Shown here in pieces: positions 54,401 to 64,000 of a DNA stretch of 64,000 nt. Each line of letters begins with the position of its first letter. Position 1 is the stretch's first letter. The position numbers and the translations under genes were made by a program. The notes under the pieces are model-generated. The model was not told the origin of the DNA. It was given only the letters and a program-made list of their open reading frames with translations, and did not search any database. Source of the DNA: Arvicola amphibius (Eukaryota; Chordata; Mammalia; Rodentia; Cricetidae); the NCBI RefSeq assembly GCF_903992535.2, contig NC_052052.2, positions 13,970,652 through 14,034,651 on the forward strand, read 5' to 3'.

Positions 54401-56806
54401 AAAACGCCATCCTGTCCTTTGTGGGCTACGGCTGTTACTGCGGGCTAGGAGGGCGCGGCAAGCCCATGGATGAGGTGGACTGGTAGGTTCTGGAGGCCTC
54501 CTGTGGGGAGAGATGGGGGACGCTTGTGGACAGACTGAGGAGGAAGGGCCAGGAACTGCATTTTTACATTCTTAGATGCTTTCTGTTGTCCGTATTAGAA
54601 TGGCATTTTATGCCCCCCACAAACAAACAAGGAGGCACCGGTCTCGTGGTGGATGCTCCACAAAGGCACGGACATTATGGACACCCACCCTATTAGTCCA
54701 CACTTCCTCCCTCACACTAAGAGGCCCTGGAAGTCATGGCTTCTGCTCTTACTTCCTCAGCAGCAGCCAGCACCAAGTTTGGCACCACAGAGAGCTGGCA
54801 GCTGGCTTCACTCTTGTAGAAGAGGAGGGGATGACCACCTGCATTTGCTGCCCATCTTTTATGCCCCCATGCCTGTTGATGCGCCTCAGACCCTCTCCCC
54901 TCCTTGGCCCTCCAGCACAGTGAGGCTCTGCATAGAGCCTGAGTTACTTCCTATGGTTTTAAAGTAACGGCTTCCTGCCAACCCTCCCTCCCTGACCTGG
55001 TAGCGGGACACCTGTCTCCAATTGCAGCTCCACTCTGGGTTCCAGTGTAGGGAGGGAGCCGGGAGCCCTGATGATAGGACAAAGAGGTAGGATCAAGGAC
55101 AAGAATATAGGGTGCCTGTGCCTGTTCTGCTTTACTGTGTGACCTCGGGCGTGTAACTACCCCTCTCTGGACTGCTGTTTGAAGGGCTGACTGTGAGGGA
55201 TTGAAATAGATGATCCAAGGTCTCCACTTGGTTTTGGGGGGGGCTGCCTGCCTGCATCTGTCTGCCCATATCTACCCTCTCAGGTGCTGTCACGCCCACG
55301 ACTGTTGCTATCAGAAGCTCTTTGACCAAGGCTGCCGCCCCTATGTGGACCACTATGACCACAGAATTGAAAATGACACTGTGATTGTCTGCAGTGAGTC
55401 CCTCCCTTGACACCCTGGTTAGGAATGGGACCTTGGGGGTGAGTGTGGGAACCCAAAGACAAACCCAGGATACCCCACTAAGTTTGGATTTCAGGCAATC
55501 AATGAAATATTTCAGGATTTCCCATATGAGACACACTGACACTAAAAGCTAACTGTTGGCTTCGAATTAGTATTAGCATAAAATGAAGAATTAGACCAGC
55601 CGTTAATTGGGCATGAATTTGAGTAAGAACTACCTTTTGCTACTTGGCCCTTGCCAATCCCTCCCTAGGAGAGTGGGGGCTTGCCTGGCTCTTCCACTGA
55701 AGGGAGAACTCTGGGAAAACAGGAGGTACTGGTAGGGTTGGGTAAATCTGCCCCTCTTTTTTTTTTCTTCCTAATTTTGTTGACTTTTACTTATGTGTGT
55801 GTATACCTGCTTCTCTATAAGTGTGCCAGGTGAGTGTGTGCGCCTGCAGCGCTCAGAAGAGGGTGTCGGGTCCTCTGGAACTGGAGTCACAGGTGGTGTG
55901 AGCCACTTGATGTGGGTGCTGAGAACTGAACCCGGGTCCTCTGCAATAGCAGCTGGTGCTCTTAACGGCTGAGTCATGCAATCGGAGATTTTTTCTGTCC
56001 CGCCCCATCCGACAGTCACTTTTAAATCATCTCTCAGAGGCATCTATTAATTATAAATGTTTGGCTGACAACTCAGGCTTATTAAAACTAGCTCTCACGT
56101 TAAATTAACCCATTTCGATTCATCTATGTATCACCACGTGGCTGCGGCTTTATCAGCCCACTGGCATCTTGTTTCTTGGGCAGCTGGCTGGCATCACCTG
56201 AACTCCACCCCTCCTCCTCTGAGTCCTCAGCTGGATTGTTTTGCCCAACCTTATCCAGCCTGGTTACTGGTCAAACAGCTTTTATTATTAACCAGTGGGG
56301 GCAATACACAGCCACAGTGTATAGAAGCATCCCATAGGCAGAACTATCTCTCCAGCTCCCCCCTCCCTCTTTCTTAGCCTCAGTTGTCCCAGTTGCTCAG
56401 AGGTTCCCCAGTTTTACCCTGTGCTAGAGTCACTCACAGGCTGTGGGGTACCAGCCCAGAGCAGGGCACCCCAGAAGCCAGGTGGAAGAAGACTTACGGA
56501 CTTGAAGTTACTTCTCCAAGGCCACCGAGTTCCTGGAGCCCCTTCCTCTCTTGTCTTGCTGTCACCCATAGCCTACGCCTTCTTTCCACGACAGGTGAAC
56601 TCAATGAGACAGAGTGTGACAAGCAGACATGTGAGTGTGACAAGAACTTGACTCTGTGCCTCAAGGACCAGCCGTACCGGGACAGGCACCGAGGCTACCT
56701 CAATGTCTACTGCCAGGGTCCCACACCCAACTGCAGCATCTATGACCCGTACCCAGAGGAAGTCACCTGTGGATACGGCTTCCCATCGACCCCTGTCTCA
56801 ACCTAG
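51319..56806 (+). CDS. Pla2g2f: Group IIF secreted phospholipase A2 (five coding exons; 211-aa long form, 168-aa short form)
   Basis: The product is a secreted calcium-dependent phospholipase A2; this paralogue is known for its skin role and long C-terminal extension. Exons are 51319-51434, 52052-52104, 54338-54482, 55284-55393 and 56595-56806, all GT-AG. The short form starts at ATG 52065 (MKKFFAIAVLAGS signal) and is 168 aa, the length I recall for mouse. The calcium loop YGCYCGLGG is at 44-52, CCHAHDCCY at 63-71 (His67, Asp68), the CECD aspartate at 114, and a roughly 23-residue Pro-rich tail has an extra Cys157. Sequons are at N92, N102, N116 and N144. The long form begins MADGAQANPKGF at 51319 with a strong start context (A at -3, G at +4). 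It adds 43 residues, matching the start and 211-aa length I recall for a human PLA2G2F isoform. No frameshift or early stop is seen. Confidence 0.96.
51435..52051 (+). other. Pla2g2f intron between the two start-codon exons
   Basis: The intron is 617 bases with GT-AG ends and shows no repeat. Confidence 0.8.
52052..52104 (+). CDS. Pla2g2f: Pla2g2f signal-peptide exon
   Basis: Acceptor 'ttcttag'. The first bases encode (R)SSLG in frame with the upstream exon, then ATG at 52065 opens MKKFFAIAVLAGS. The exon ends in G before GTGAGC. Confidence 0.93.
52552..52575. repeat. (GT)n microsatellite
   Basis: Short pure GT run. Confidence 0.9.
52630..52795 (-). mobile_element. Young B1 SINE, antisense, with target-site duplication
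   Basis: Full-length antisense cricetid B1. The exact repeat 'catgtgggtttctt' flanks it at 52616-52629 and 52796-52809. Confidence 0.96.
53620..53745 (-). mobile_element. Degenerate B1-like SINE, antisense
   Basis: 'gttgcccaggctgtccctga' and 'cctgagtagctggaatgtaa'. Confidence 0.45.
53950..54118 (+). mobile_element. Young B1 SINE with target-site duplication
   Basis: Full-length B1. The flanking repeat 'aataacttcac(g/a)atga' lies at 53934-53949 and 54119-54134 with one mismatch. It has a small altered segment at 54042-54066. Confidence 0.93.
54338..54482 (+). CDS. Pla2g2f: Pla2g2f calcium-loop exon (145 nt)
   Basis: Acceptor 'cttgtag'. Encodes VVSVAHGSLLNLK to MDEVD plus TG of Trp62, then GTAGGT. 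Confidence 0.95.
54483..55283 (+). other. Pla2g2f intron (calcium-loop exon to active-site exon)
   Basis: The intron is 801 bases with GT-AG ends and shows no recognised repeat. Confidence 0.85.
55284..55393 (+). CDS. Pla2g2f: Pla2g2f active-site exon (110 nt)
   Basis: Acceptor 'cctctcag'. Encodes CCHAHDCCYQKLFDQGC to VIVC plus the first base of Ser99, then GTGAGT. Confidence 0.95.
55765..56360 (-). mobile_element. B3 SINE, antisense, interrupted by an LTR-type repeat
   Basis: The body to about 55976 ends 'ctcttaacggctgagtca'. The missing head 'atctctccagctccc' resumes at about 56345, after the inserted element. Confidence 0.65.
55977..56344 (-). mobile_element. Rodent LTR-type repeat, antisense, inside a B3
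   Basis: It shares 'attaattataaatgtttggc'-type, 'ggcttattaaaactagctct' and 'gtatcaccacgtggctgcgg' landmarks with the family at 15235-15580. The family name is unknown to me. Confidence 0.5.
56595..56806 (+). CDS. Pla2g2f: Pla2g2f terminal coding exon (212 nt)
   Basis: Acceptor 'cacgacag'. Encodes ELNETECDKQTCECDK through the C-terminal extension ending STPVST, stop TAG at 56804-56806. Confidence 0.95.
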
Positions 56807-58490
56807 CCCGGCTGAGGTCTGAGAGAAAAGAGGGTGGAGGGTCTGACTGGGGTCTACACCAGATGTGTGGGGCCACATAGGGCCCAGTGCTGTCCTGGGG
56901 CTCCCTCCTAGGACTGTAGTTAGCTCAGAAAACTCTAGAAGGCCAGGGCTTGTCTGTGGCCATCACTTGGTCAGTCTCACATTCAGCAGCTGGGTCAGGT
57001 CTTAGCAGGAAACACACGACTTGCTGCGGTCTCTCCTGGATACGGAAGGAAAGGATATGGCCCCAGCTCACCTCCCAGAACCTTTAGCCCAACACAGACC
57101 TGGAACCACACTCAGGAAGGCAGAGTGTTAGGCTGAGGCCTGGGTTCTAGTCGTCTTCACAAGATGACTGAAGGAGTCATTTCTTCTATGAGGAGGACAG
57201 AGTGGGTGGCCCCATCCAGTCCTCAGCCAACGGGATGTGTCTAGGCCCAAAGCCTGACCTCTGTTACCCAGCATGCCTCTGGGCAGGCTCCAAGGGCACA
57301 GGGACCCCATATACAGAGTAGCTACACATACAGGAACTGGGAGGAGGTGGTCACACATCCACAGTTCTTCCTACCCCCTGACTCCTGCACAGAAGTGGTG
57401 TGTACCCCCACTGCGCCCTTACCCCACCTAAATTCAGAGTGACAAGCTAGGGGGTACCCGGAGCTCTCACTCCGTATGCAGGGAGAGGCTGATCCGGACT
57501 GTCTCTGGGGAACTGAGACTGAGCTTTAGGTCGAAAGGTGGAAGGGAAAAAAATCTCAGTAGACTGAGAGGAAAACTTGGGTAGAGAGAGGGTGGGAGGG
57601 TGAAGAAGGGAGGGGTGAGGGGGTGGGAGCAGGATGTAGTGAAGGCCAGGCCAGTTGCCAGACACGTAGATGGGAATAGCAAGAGAAAGGATGGGACCGG
57701 GCTAGTGACGCTGAGGGCGTGGCCCCATGGGTCTGGGGAATCTCGAAGGCTCCTGCTGGCAGGTCACCTTCCCCACTGCCCCCAGCCTGTGTTCTTCAGG
57801 TGTACCTCTCTCTGTCCCTGGCCTCACCTTCCATCTCAGGATCAGCAGTGTCTAGTCCTGCCTCATACCTGTCTTCTGCCTTCATCCATGTTTAACTCTG
57901 AGAACCCAGGGATGCCAGCCCCGTCTGGACACTGAGAACATTCGCTGGGAAGCTCAGCTTGTGTGGCTACATGGGACATTGTCACTGGGGAGAGAGGGCC
58001 AACCAGGGTGGCAGCAGATGCAGGAAAAGATGTTTATGCAGACGGCAGTGTCGGAAATGGAAACTTTGGGACTATAAGGGGTCATTGCGGGCAAGTGCAA
58101 TCCTTCTGAAGCTTGCCTCATGCTGGCTGTGGTGTGACATGGTGGTCACCTAAATGAACTGACTGAACTTGCCCCGACCTTGTGATCTTCCTCCTCTACC
58201 CTCTCAGGAGTTCAGCTAACAAGTCTCCCTTCCCTTCCCTGCCTCACTATCCCCACCCCCAAGCCAGGGGTAGGCCTGCAATGGGTGCCCAGAGAGCTTC
58301 CTCCCAAGTTTTGACCTCAGGCTTGAGGGCTCTTCCATGGGCACACATCTCCTATAGAGAAGGCTGGACCAATGAGACTACTACTGTGGGATCCAGAACC
58401 CTGTGCCTCAGTCCCCCTCTCCCCGCTGCCCCAGTCTCCACAGAATGCCACATCCACTCCCCAGACTAATAAACACGCTCCACCTTGGCT
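56807..58490 (+). other. Pla2g2f: Probable Pla2g2f 3' UTR
   Basis: A repeat-free stretch runs to just past an AATAAA at 58468-58473. No earlier canonical signal was seen. A 1.66-kb 3' UTR is inferred, not proven. Confidence 0.5.
58468..58473 (+). terminator. Pla2g2f: Polyadenylation signal AATAAA, Pla2g2f
   Basis: First canonical hexamer found after the stop codon. Confidence 0.5.
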
Positions 58491-59190
58491 GCCACTGCTG
58501 GGTCCTTTTTAGGGTCAATGTGGGCACAGGGATACCTTCCTAGGTCTCTAGTTCTGGGGGAGACAGATTTCATGACATTCCTCAGCTGGCATAGCCTCAT
58601 CCTTTCCCTCACCCCCTGCTTGTGGGGAGATGTGGCCCTCTGCAGCAGGAAAGGAAAGCCTAAGCCAGGGGCAAGGGCAAAGGGACCCTCCACGCAGTGA
58701 CGGCAGCCAGCGTGGGCTTGGGATGCTTGTCCTTTCGTGATGATGAGCTGAGGTCCCGAGGGGGACAGCAGCTGTCCCCAAGTCTCCAAAGTCCCAGCTG
58801 TGCTCCGAATCCCAAGAATGACATGCAGCCACCCCTCCTGTGCCTCCACACTGATGTGCACTGGGCACTATCCTCGTCCACTGTCATGTCTCTGGTTGTC
58901 CCTTCTGGAATGGAACCCCGGCCTGAAGGTCACAACTTGATAGGACAGCCAGAAAGAGAGCAGCTGTCTCAGTGAGCTAAAGCGGGGGCAGGGAGGGGGA
59001 AGTGAGGCAGGAACTCTGGGTCCTCCTGGTTTCTAGCTCCAAGGTCAGATGCCTCAGAGGAAGTGGAGGAGCCACAGGAAGCCATGGAGCAACCCATGTG
59101 TATCCACCTCTTCTCCCGCTCAAGTTCCTTCATGGATTCCTATCTGTTTCCTCGTGTGCCCAGTGTCCAGAGCCACGGGTGCTCGTCTTG
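58490..59190. other. Intergenic, no gene seen
   Basis: No sPLA2 exon and no repeat was recognised. Confidence 0.45.
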
Positions 59191-59191
59191 G

Positions 59192-59530
59192 TTTGATTTC
59201 TATTCCTGCGGTAAACACCATGACTCACGAGCAACTCGGGGAGGATAGGGTTCATTTGTCTTACACACGCCTCCCACAGTTGGTCACTGAGGGAAATCAG
59301 GGCAGGAACTCAAGCAGGACCAGAGGCAGGAAGCATAGAAGGAAGCTACTCCCAGTTCCCCATGGTTTGCTCAGCTTCCTTTCTTATACAACCTACTCCT
59401 GCCTAGGGAATGGCACCACCCACAGTGGGCTGGACCCTCCCACATCAATCATTAACCAAGAAATGCCCCATAGATACGACCACGTGACAATCTGGTGGAA
59501 GGAAGTGCTCAGTGGAGGCCCCTCTTTCCA
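59192..59530 (-). mobile_element. Rodent hAT-type non-autonomous repeat, antisense
   Basis: 'atttctattcctgcggtaaa', 'tgagggaaatcagggcagga', 'ggctggaccctcccacatca' and 'caatctggtggaaggaagtg' are landmarks of a common rodent repeat. Class assignment is from memory. Confidence 0.45.
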
Positions 59531-59534
59531 ACTG

Positions 59535-61320
59535 CAGTGTGTGTAATGTGGACCCAAACTAACCCACCCTGTGTTCCTAAGGGAATGGGGGAGGAAGTTC
59601 CCAAGGGAGGTGAGGCTGACACACACCCATGCCCTGCCTCAGTCCCCAGTGAAGAAGCCTTTCTGCATTACAAACTCAGCTCATTATGAGATCCTGGAAG
59701 AAGAAAGAGACTGTGTTGACTGTCTGTTGTGTTCCCAGAAGTGGCCCCTGTTCTCCCAGAGTCCTGGCCTAGGAGGGAGGACGGCACATAGGACCATAAC
59801 CTTCCCGCATGATGCCTGTGGCATACCAGTACAGATGAAAATATTTCAAGTCTGTGGCAGCTGCAGAGGCCATGTGGGTCGGGCTGGGGTGAGAGGAAGA
59901 GCAGAAAGACCATGACCTTGGGGTGGTTTGGGGGGGGGGCTCTTTGCTCCCACAGTCTGCCTCTGCTTGTGACGCCTGGTCAATCTTTCTGAGCTGTGAG
60001 GTCCTCTATGCTGAGACTTGAGAGGGTGCTGTCCGTGCTCTCTTGCTGACCTAGTCCTTTTGAGCGCTGAAGAACCTGTCATTTCCCCTCGCCCCCTAGT
60101 TGCAGATTTGGGGACCCTTTGTTTTTAATGTCTGTTTTCTAGAACTTTGGTGACACCTGGTGGACACTATGGCTCACACCCGGTGCTGCTCATGACATCT
60201 CAGAGCTCTTCTGCTAATGGAACCACCGCGGTGGGGTCCGTACCCCATAGACAGGTCTCATCCCAGGCAGCCAATGTTCCCCTGGAGCAAAAGGACACAT
60301 CTCCTCAACCACCTTGTCATGGCCACCAATGCTACCACTCACAGCAAACACTTGTCCTTCAGGCAAAGACCGTGGACTAGGTACTACACAGCTCAGTCTC
60401 TGACTGGTCACATGGCCCTGGGCAAGTCACGTCACCCCCTGAGCCTCACCTCTCTGCCCTCTGTGGCATAGATGTTGGGGGGTGGGAGTGACTGAGGGCA
60501 ACAACATGCATGCCCTGTGGCATGCCTAGTACAATCTGGCACAGAGCACAGAAAGTGTCAGAGCTGGCTAGGGTGTTGACCACAAAGTCCCCAAGTCAGC
60601 GTGGCAAATAGGAGCAGGAAAAGGAAGGAATTGGTGAAATTGCCCATGACCTCCCCCGCAAACAGAAACCTGACAGAGCAGCTGTGGCTTAGCGAGCCAG
60701 TCCTGTCTCTGCACAAGGGGGTTGGGGAAGTTGGAAGCAGCTGAAAGGGAAGAAGAGGGGAAACAACCACAGGTCCCTTCCCCCATGCCATCTATGCCTG
60801 CCCCTGGGCTGAGCTGGACTGGGCTGGAGTGCGGCCATTTATTCAGCTCAGCCTTGAATGTGAACACAGCCTTTCCTCTCCATGGGGCTGGCAAAGAAAC
60901 GCCAGCTGCCAGCCTCCCCAGTTGCAGCTTCCTAACAAGCAGCTGATGCCACCAACTGTGGCAAGCAAGGTTCTGGAGAGAAATACTGAGGCTTCCTAGC
61001 ATCAGGAGAGAGGATTCTGGAGCAAAACCAAGCCAGATCTCTCTGTAAGGGCCACCAGGCAAGAACAGCCTGCTGGAGCAGGGGTCTGCAATCCCAGGGC
61101 AGCAGCCGAGATTAAGTGAGCACCTACTGTATACACTCAAACTGCCTGACAGCTGCCTGGCCTAGGGACTCTTCGTCGTTTCCTTTATAAAATGAGGAGG
61201 CTAAAGCCCATAGAGGTTACATAAGTTATGCGTTGTCATCCAAGAATTGACTCCTGACTCCACTGAGCCATAACCTAGAAAGGTCCACTATCTCTCTCCT
61301 ATAAAGGGGAGAGCGGGGAG
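59535..61320. other. Intergenic, no gene seen
   Basis: Repeat-poor. The longest open frame (60568-61140, minus, 190 codons) shows no recognisable domain. Confidence 0.45.
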
Positions 61321-61324
61321 ATAT

Positions 61325-61450
61325 GTGTTAGTTGGTTTTGCTATGACAAAGTTCCTGGCAAAAGCAACTTAAGGAAGGGAGGGTGTATTTGGGCTCTCAT
61401 TTTGAGGGAATGGTCCATCAGGACTGAGAAGGCCTGGGGGCCAGAACTAG
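61325..61450 (-). mobile_element. hAT-type repeat fragment, antisense
   Basis: 'ttagttggttttgctatgac', 'gttcctggcaaaagcaactt' and 'ggaatggtccatcaggactg' resemble the same repeat group as 59192-59530. Confidence 0.4.
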
Positions 61451-61828
61451 TGGTAGTTGGTGAAAAGCCCAAGAAAAAGAATATAAAAATGTAGATTCCA
61501 GAAATAAGAAATGAAGAAATATAAAGTTGTAAGCCTAGGAGAATGAGAGCAGACTGTCAGCAGCTTTCTCAGCAGCTTAACGATTAACTATTAACAGTGG
61601 GTTACTCTGCTTTACAACCCATAGCTCTATTTGTGAGGCTGAAGCGGCCCTCTGCAAACTTAGGGTCGCTCTACAAACTGAGGGTCAGCTTTTAGATACC
61701 CTCCCCCCCCGGCCACTTATGAGCAGAAATTGATGTGAGCTAATTTTTCAACGATGGGATGTACGTGGCTTTTGACTTTTTGGTTTTATATTGTCCCATA
61801 CCCCTTCCCTGCTATGCGAAACTGGTAG

Positions 61829-62222
61829 TGTCAGGGGAGGTGCAGAGCCTCGGTAAACACTATCAAGGAATGTCAGGGGAAAACAATGGACTAAATACAA
61901 ACACTAGTTTAACTGAAAAACTCTACTAATGAAAATTGCAAAGAAGGGCAATTTGTATCCGAGTTTTACCTTGAGATTGTAAACATTCTTTTGTTATTGT
62001 CTAATACTTCATATTAAAGGAGGAGTTCAGAAACCGGCCTTTGCCACAGCCTTATAAATCCATATCTGGCTGTGGTCTCAGCTAGCTGATAAGCTTTTTG
62101 TGCCCCGTGGAGATTTATTTTTTTTAATTTTTCATTTTTTTTCCTAGAATAAAGTTTGCTTCTGCTTTATTAGACTTCAGTGGTCTGTCCCCATCTTTGC
62201 ACGACCCCGTGTGGACCCGACA
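61829..62222 (+). mobile_element. Probable solo LTR (394 bp)
   Basis: It begins TGTCAGGGG and ends ACCCGACA. It has TATAAA at 62053-62058 and AATAAA at 62148-62153 in the spacing expected for U3-R-U5. 'ctggt' lies next to both ends. No internal region follows. Family not identified. Confidence 0.5.
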
Positions 62223-62229
62223 GCTGGTT

Positions 62230-64000
62230 ACATTGTGCCTACAGTCAGGGAGGATGGAGGATGGAGGTGGGAGAGGGAGGAAAGCGAGTGTCCAACTGTT
62301 TTTTTTTTTTTAAATTCAATCTGGGTCCCTAGCTGTGGAATGGTGACTCCCATATTTGGGGTTGGTCTTGCCTCCTCAGTTAAACTACCACCAGAAACAA
62401 CCTTAGAGGAGCAGTTAGTGTCTCCTAGGTGGTTCCAAATCCAGACAGTTGATAAATAAGTAAGCACCACGGGAGGCAGTTTCTCAGTGGAGGCTCCCGC
62501 TTCCAACTGTAGAGTGTACTGTAGACTTCAAATCACAGGACGAGGTTTACCTTCCAGTGCTGTGCAGACACAGCCCTTCATTTTCACCAGAGTCATGGGG
62601 GTGATAACTGATTCCTAGGATCTCTCCCATGATCAGTAAGACCGTTCATGAAAAACATGCCGCAGGTGCTTGTGCCCGCCATGCCATCTCTCTGCCTGCC
62701 CTCTCCCCTCGGCACTTCAGTGATAGCAAGGGGAATGATATCATTGCTCTCAGAGAGGGGGCAAAGACTATAAACAAGGGTCAGCATGGTACACTGGGTG
62801 AGGGAAAGGCACTGGAGGGGAGGGGGCTAGCAGTGTGGATAGGTGGTATGTTACAGACGTGGGCTGAAGAGGAACCTCAGGAAGGATGAGGGAGGGGTGG
62901 CCCTGGAATCTTGGTGACAAATTGCTGTGTGAGAAGTTGCAAAATGACCCCACAAAGGTATAGTCACCTTTGCACAAAGCAGGAGGCTGAGTCTAGATTC
63001 TTCCTCTTGTATTGTATCGAAGTATTTTATAGATACAGGATGGAGGTGGGTTGACAGGGCCATGCCAGCAGCTTGAAGGTGGGATGTGGGATTTGAGATT
63101 ACCTTCAATCTGTCTACCTTGGGGAGAGGGGTGGACCCCCTGCTCTCCCCATACCACACTTGGCCCTCTCAGCTCTTTCTCTTCTGTAGGGTCTCGGACA
63201 AGATGTCACCCCCCCACACACACACATACCTGCCCCTGCATTCCCCGAAGGAGCTTTCTTCCCAGTGGCCGTTGCTCCCCAAGCACACACCCATCTCAGC
63301 ACCTCCCAGGCCATTTGGTCCCTGTGCCCTCCCTCCCCAGTCTGACAAGTCCTTGGAGTAGAATTCCTACTCCTCCACCCTCATCACAGGCCTGGAATAA
63401 GGTCAGTCCCCAATGCAGACGAATGGCTGCCCTCCCAAGAGAGCAATGTTTCCTGCAAGCACCAATGGTGCCTTTTACAGCCCCTGCTTTGATTCTGGGC
63501 ACAACACTGCCTGGGACTCACACACCGCCTGTCCGTTATACCAGGTTAGAACCAGTCTCTGATAGGACATGACCTTCCAGAAGACAACGTGCCATTGGCT
63601 TAGCCTAGCCACACTGGTACCATGCCTGAGCCCATCCTCGACGTTCCTAGGCCAAAGGTTCCTGCCCCTGCCCCTCCCCACATGTTTACTTTCTGTACAT
63701 GGGCAGATTGGGGGAAGAAAGACGACTCTGCGGGTTGAACCAGGAAGACCGCAGGGACCCTGGCCCTCTACTGACCTGTCTGTTTTCATGTGCTCTGATT
63801 TCTCAATGCAGGTTTTAACCTCTGGCACTGGCAGAAGCGGCTACACCCCGCTTCAACCCTGGAATTCAAAATGCTTAGATTTGAGTCTCTGTGTGTTTCT
63901 TTAAATCCCTGCTGCTCATCACTGCCTGTGGTGACAACACAGTATGGGCTCAATACACAAATGCTGGGTGACCTACTAAGCAAAGGGTCTGTGCGCTCTC
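62230..64000. other. Intergenic, no gene seen to the right edge
   Basis: No Pla2g2c exon or other gene was recognised. Open frames here (up to 173 codons) overlap on both strands and lack domain features. Confidence 0.45.

Larger units (their letters stand above)
55394..56594 (+). other. Pla2g2f last intron, filled by a B3 split by an LTR-type repeat
   Basis: The intron is 1201 bases with GT-AG ends. About half is the nested repeat structure at 55765-56360. Confidence 0.85.

Noticed and set aside
60568..61140. 190-codon minus-strand open frame
   Set aside because: No domain, no Kozak or splice support, and overlapping frames of similar length on the other strand. It could be chance; I cannot exclude an unknown exon.
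58490..64000. Search for Pla2g2c exons
   Set aside because: No calcium-loop (YGCYCG type) or CCxxHD-encoding exon with splice sites was found on either strand.

Overview
The window is mammalian nuclear DNA from a muroid rodent, most likely a cricetid (hamster, vole or deer-mouse group). The evidence is dense B1, B2/B3 and B4 SINEs, a B1 subtype whose right half reads 'gctagttccaggacaggctcc' (typical of cricetids rather than Mus), rodent hAT-type and LTR repeats, spliced genes with GT-AG introns, and abundant microsatellites. There are no operons, ribosome binding sites or CRISPR arrays.

The window carries part of the secreted phospholipase A2 (sPLA2) cluster that mouse has on chromosome 4 and human on 1p36. 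Three genes can be read exon by exon. (1) Pla2g5, plus strand, last two coding exons only (1583-1689 and 2359-2480). (2) Pla2g2d, minus strand, complete, four coding exons (29013 down to 23031, 145 aa). (3) Pla2g2f, plus strand, complete, with an ordinary 168-aa secreted form (start 52065) and a possible 211-aa form that starts in an upstream exon (51319). Pla2g5 and Pla2g2d converge. Pla2g2d and Pla2g2f diverge across about 22 kb of repeat-rich DNA. Order and relative orientation agree with the mouse and human cluster, so Pla2g2c would be expected beyond the right edge; no exon of it is visible up to 64000.

Layout: 1-2860, intron and 3' end of Pla2g5; 2860-22330, convergent intergenic DNA with SINEs, several hAT-type repeats and a decayed ERV with two LTRs (11271-14575); 22328-29070, Pla2g2d; 29070-51000, intergenic DNA rich in SINEs and microsatellites, with a SINE-derived minisatellite (34589-35065) and many old L1 3' fragments (about 37.9-46.4 kb); 51000-58490, Pla2g2f and its roughly 1.7-kb 3' UTR; 58490-64000, repeat-poor flank with a probable solo LTR (61829-62222).

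The three enzymes are calcium-dependent, disulfide-rich secreted lipases that hydrolyse the sn-2 ester of phospholipids. The Cys-Cys-x-x-His-Asp active-site motif is intact in all three, and the calcium loop is intact in the two complete genes. I found no sign of an undescribed biological system. The items most worth a second look are the alternative N-terminus of Pla2g2f, several local duplications, and the repeat architecture.
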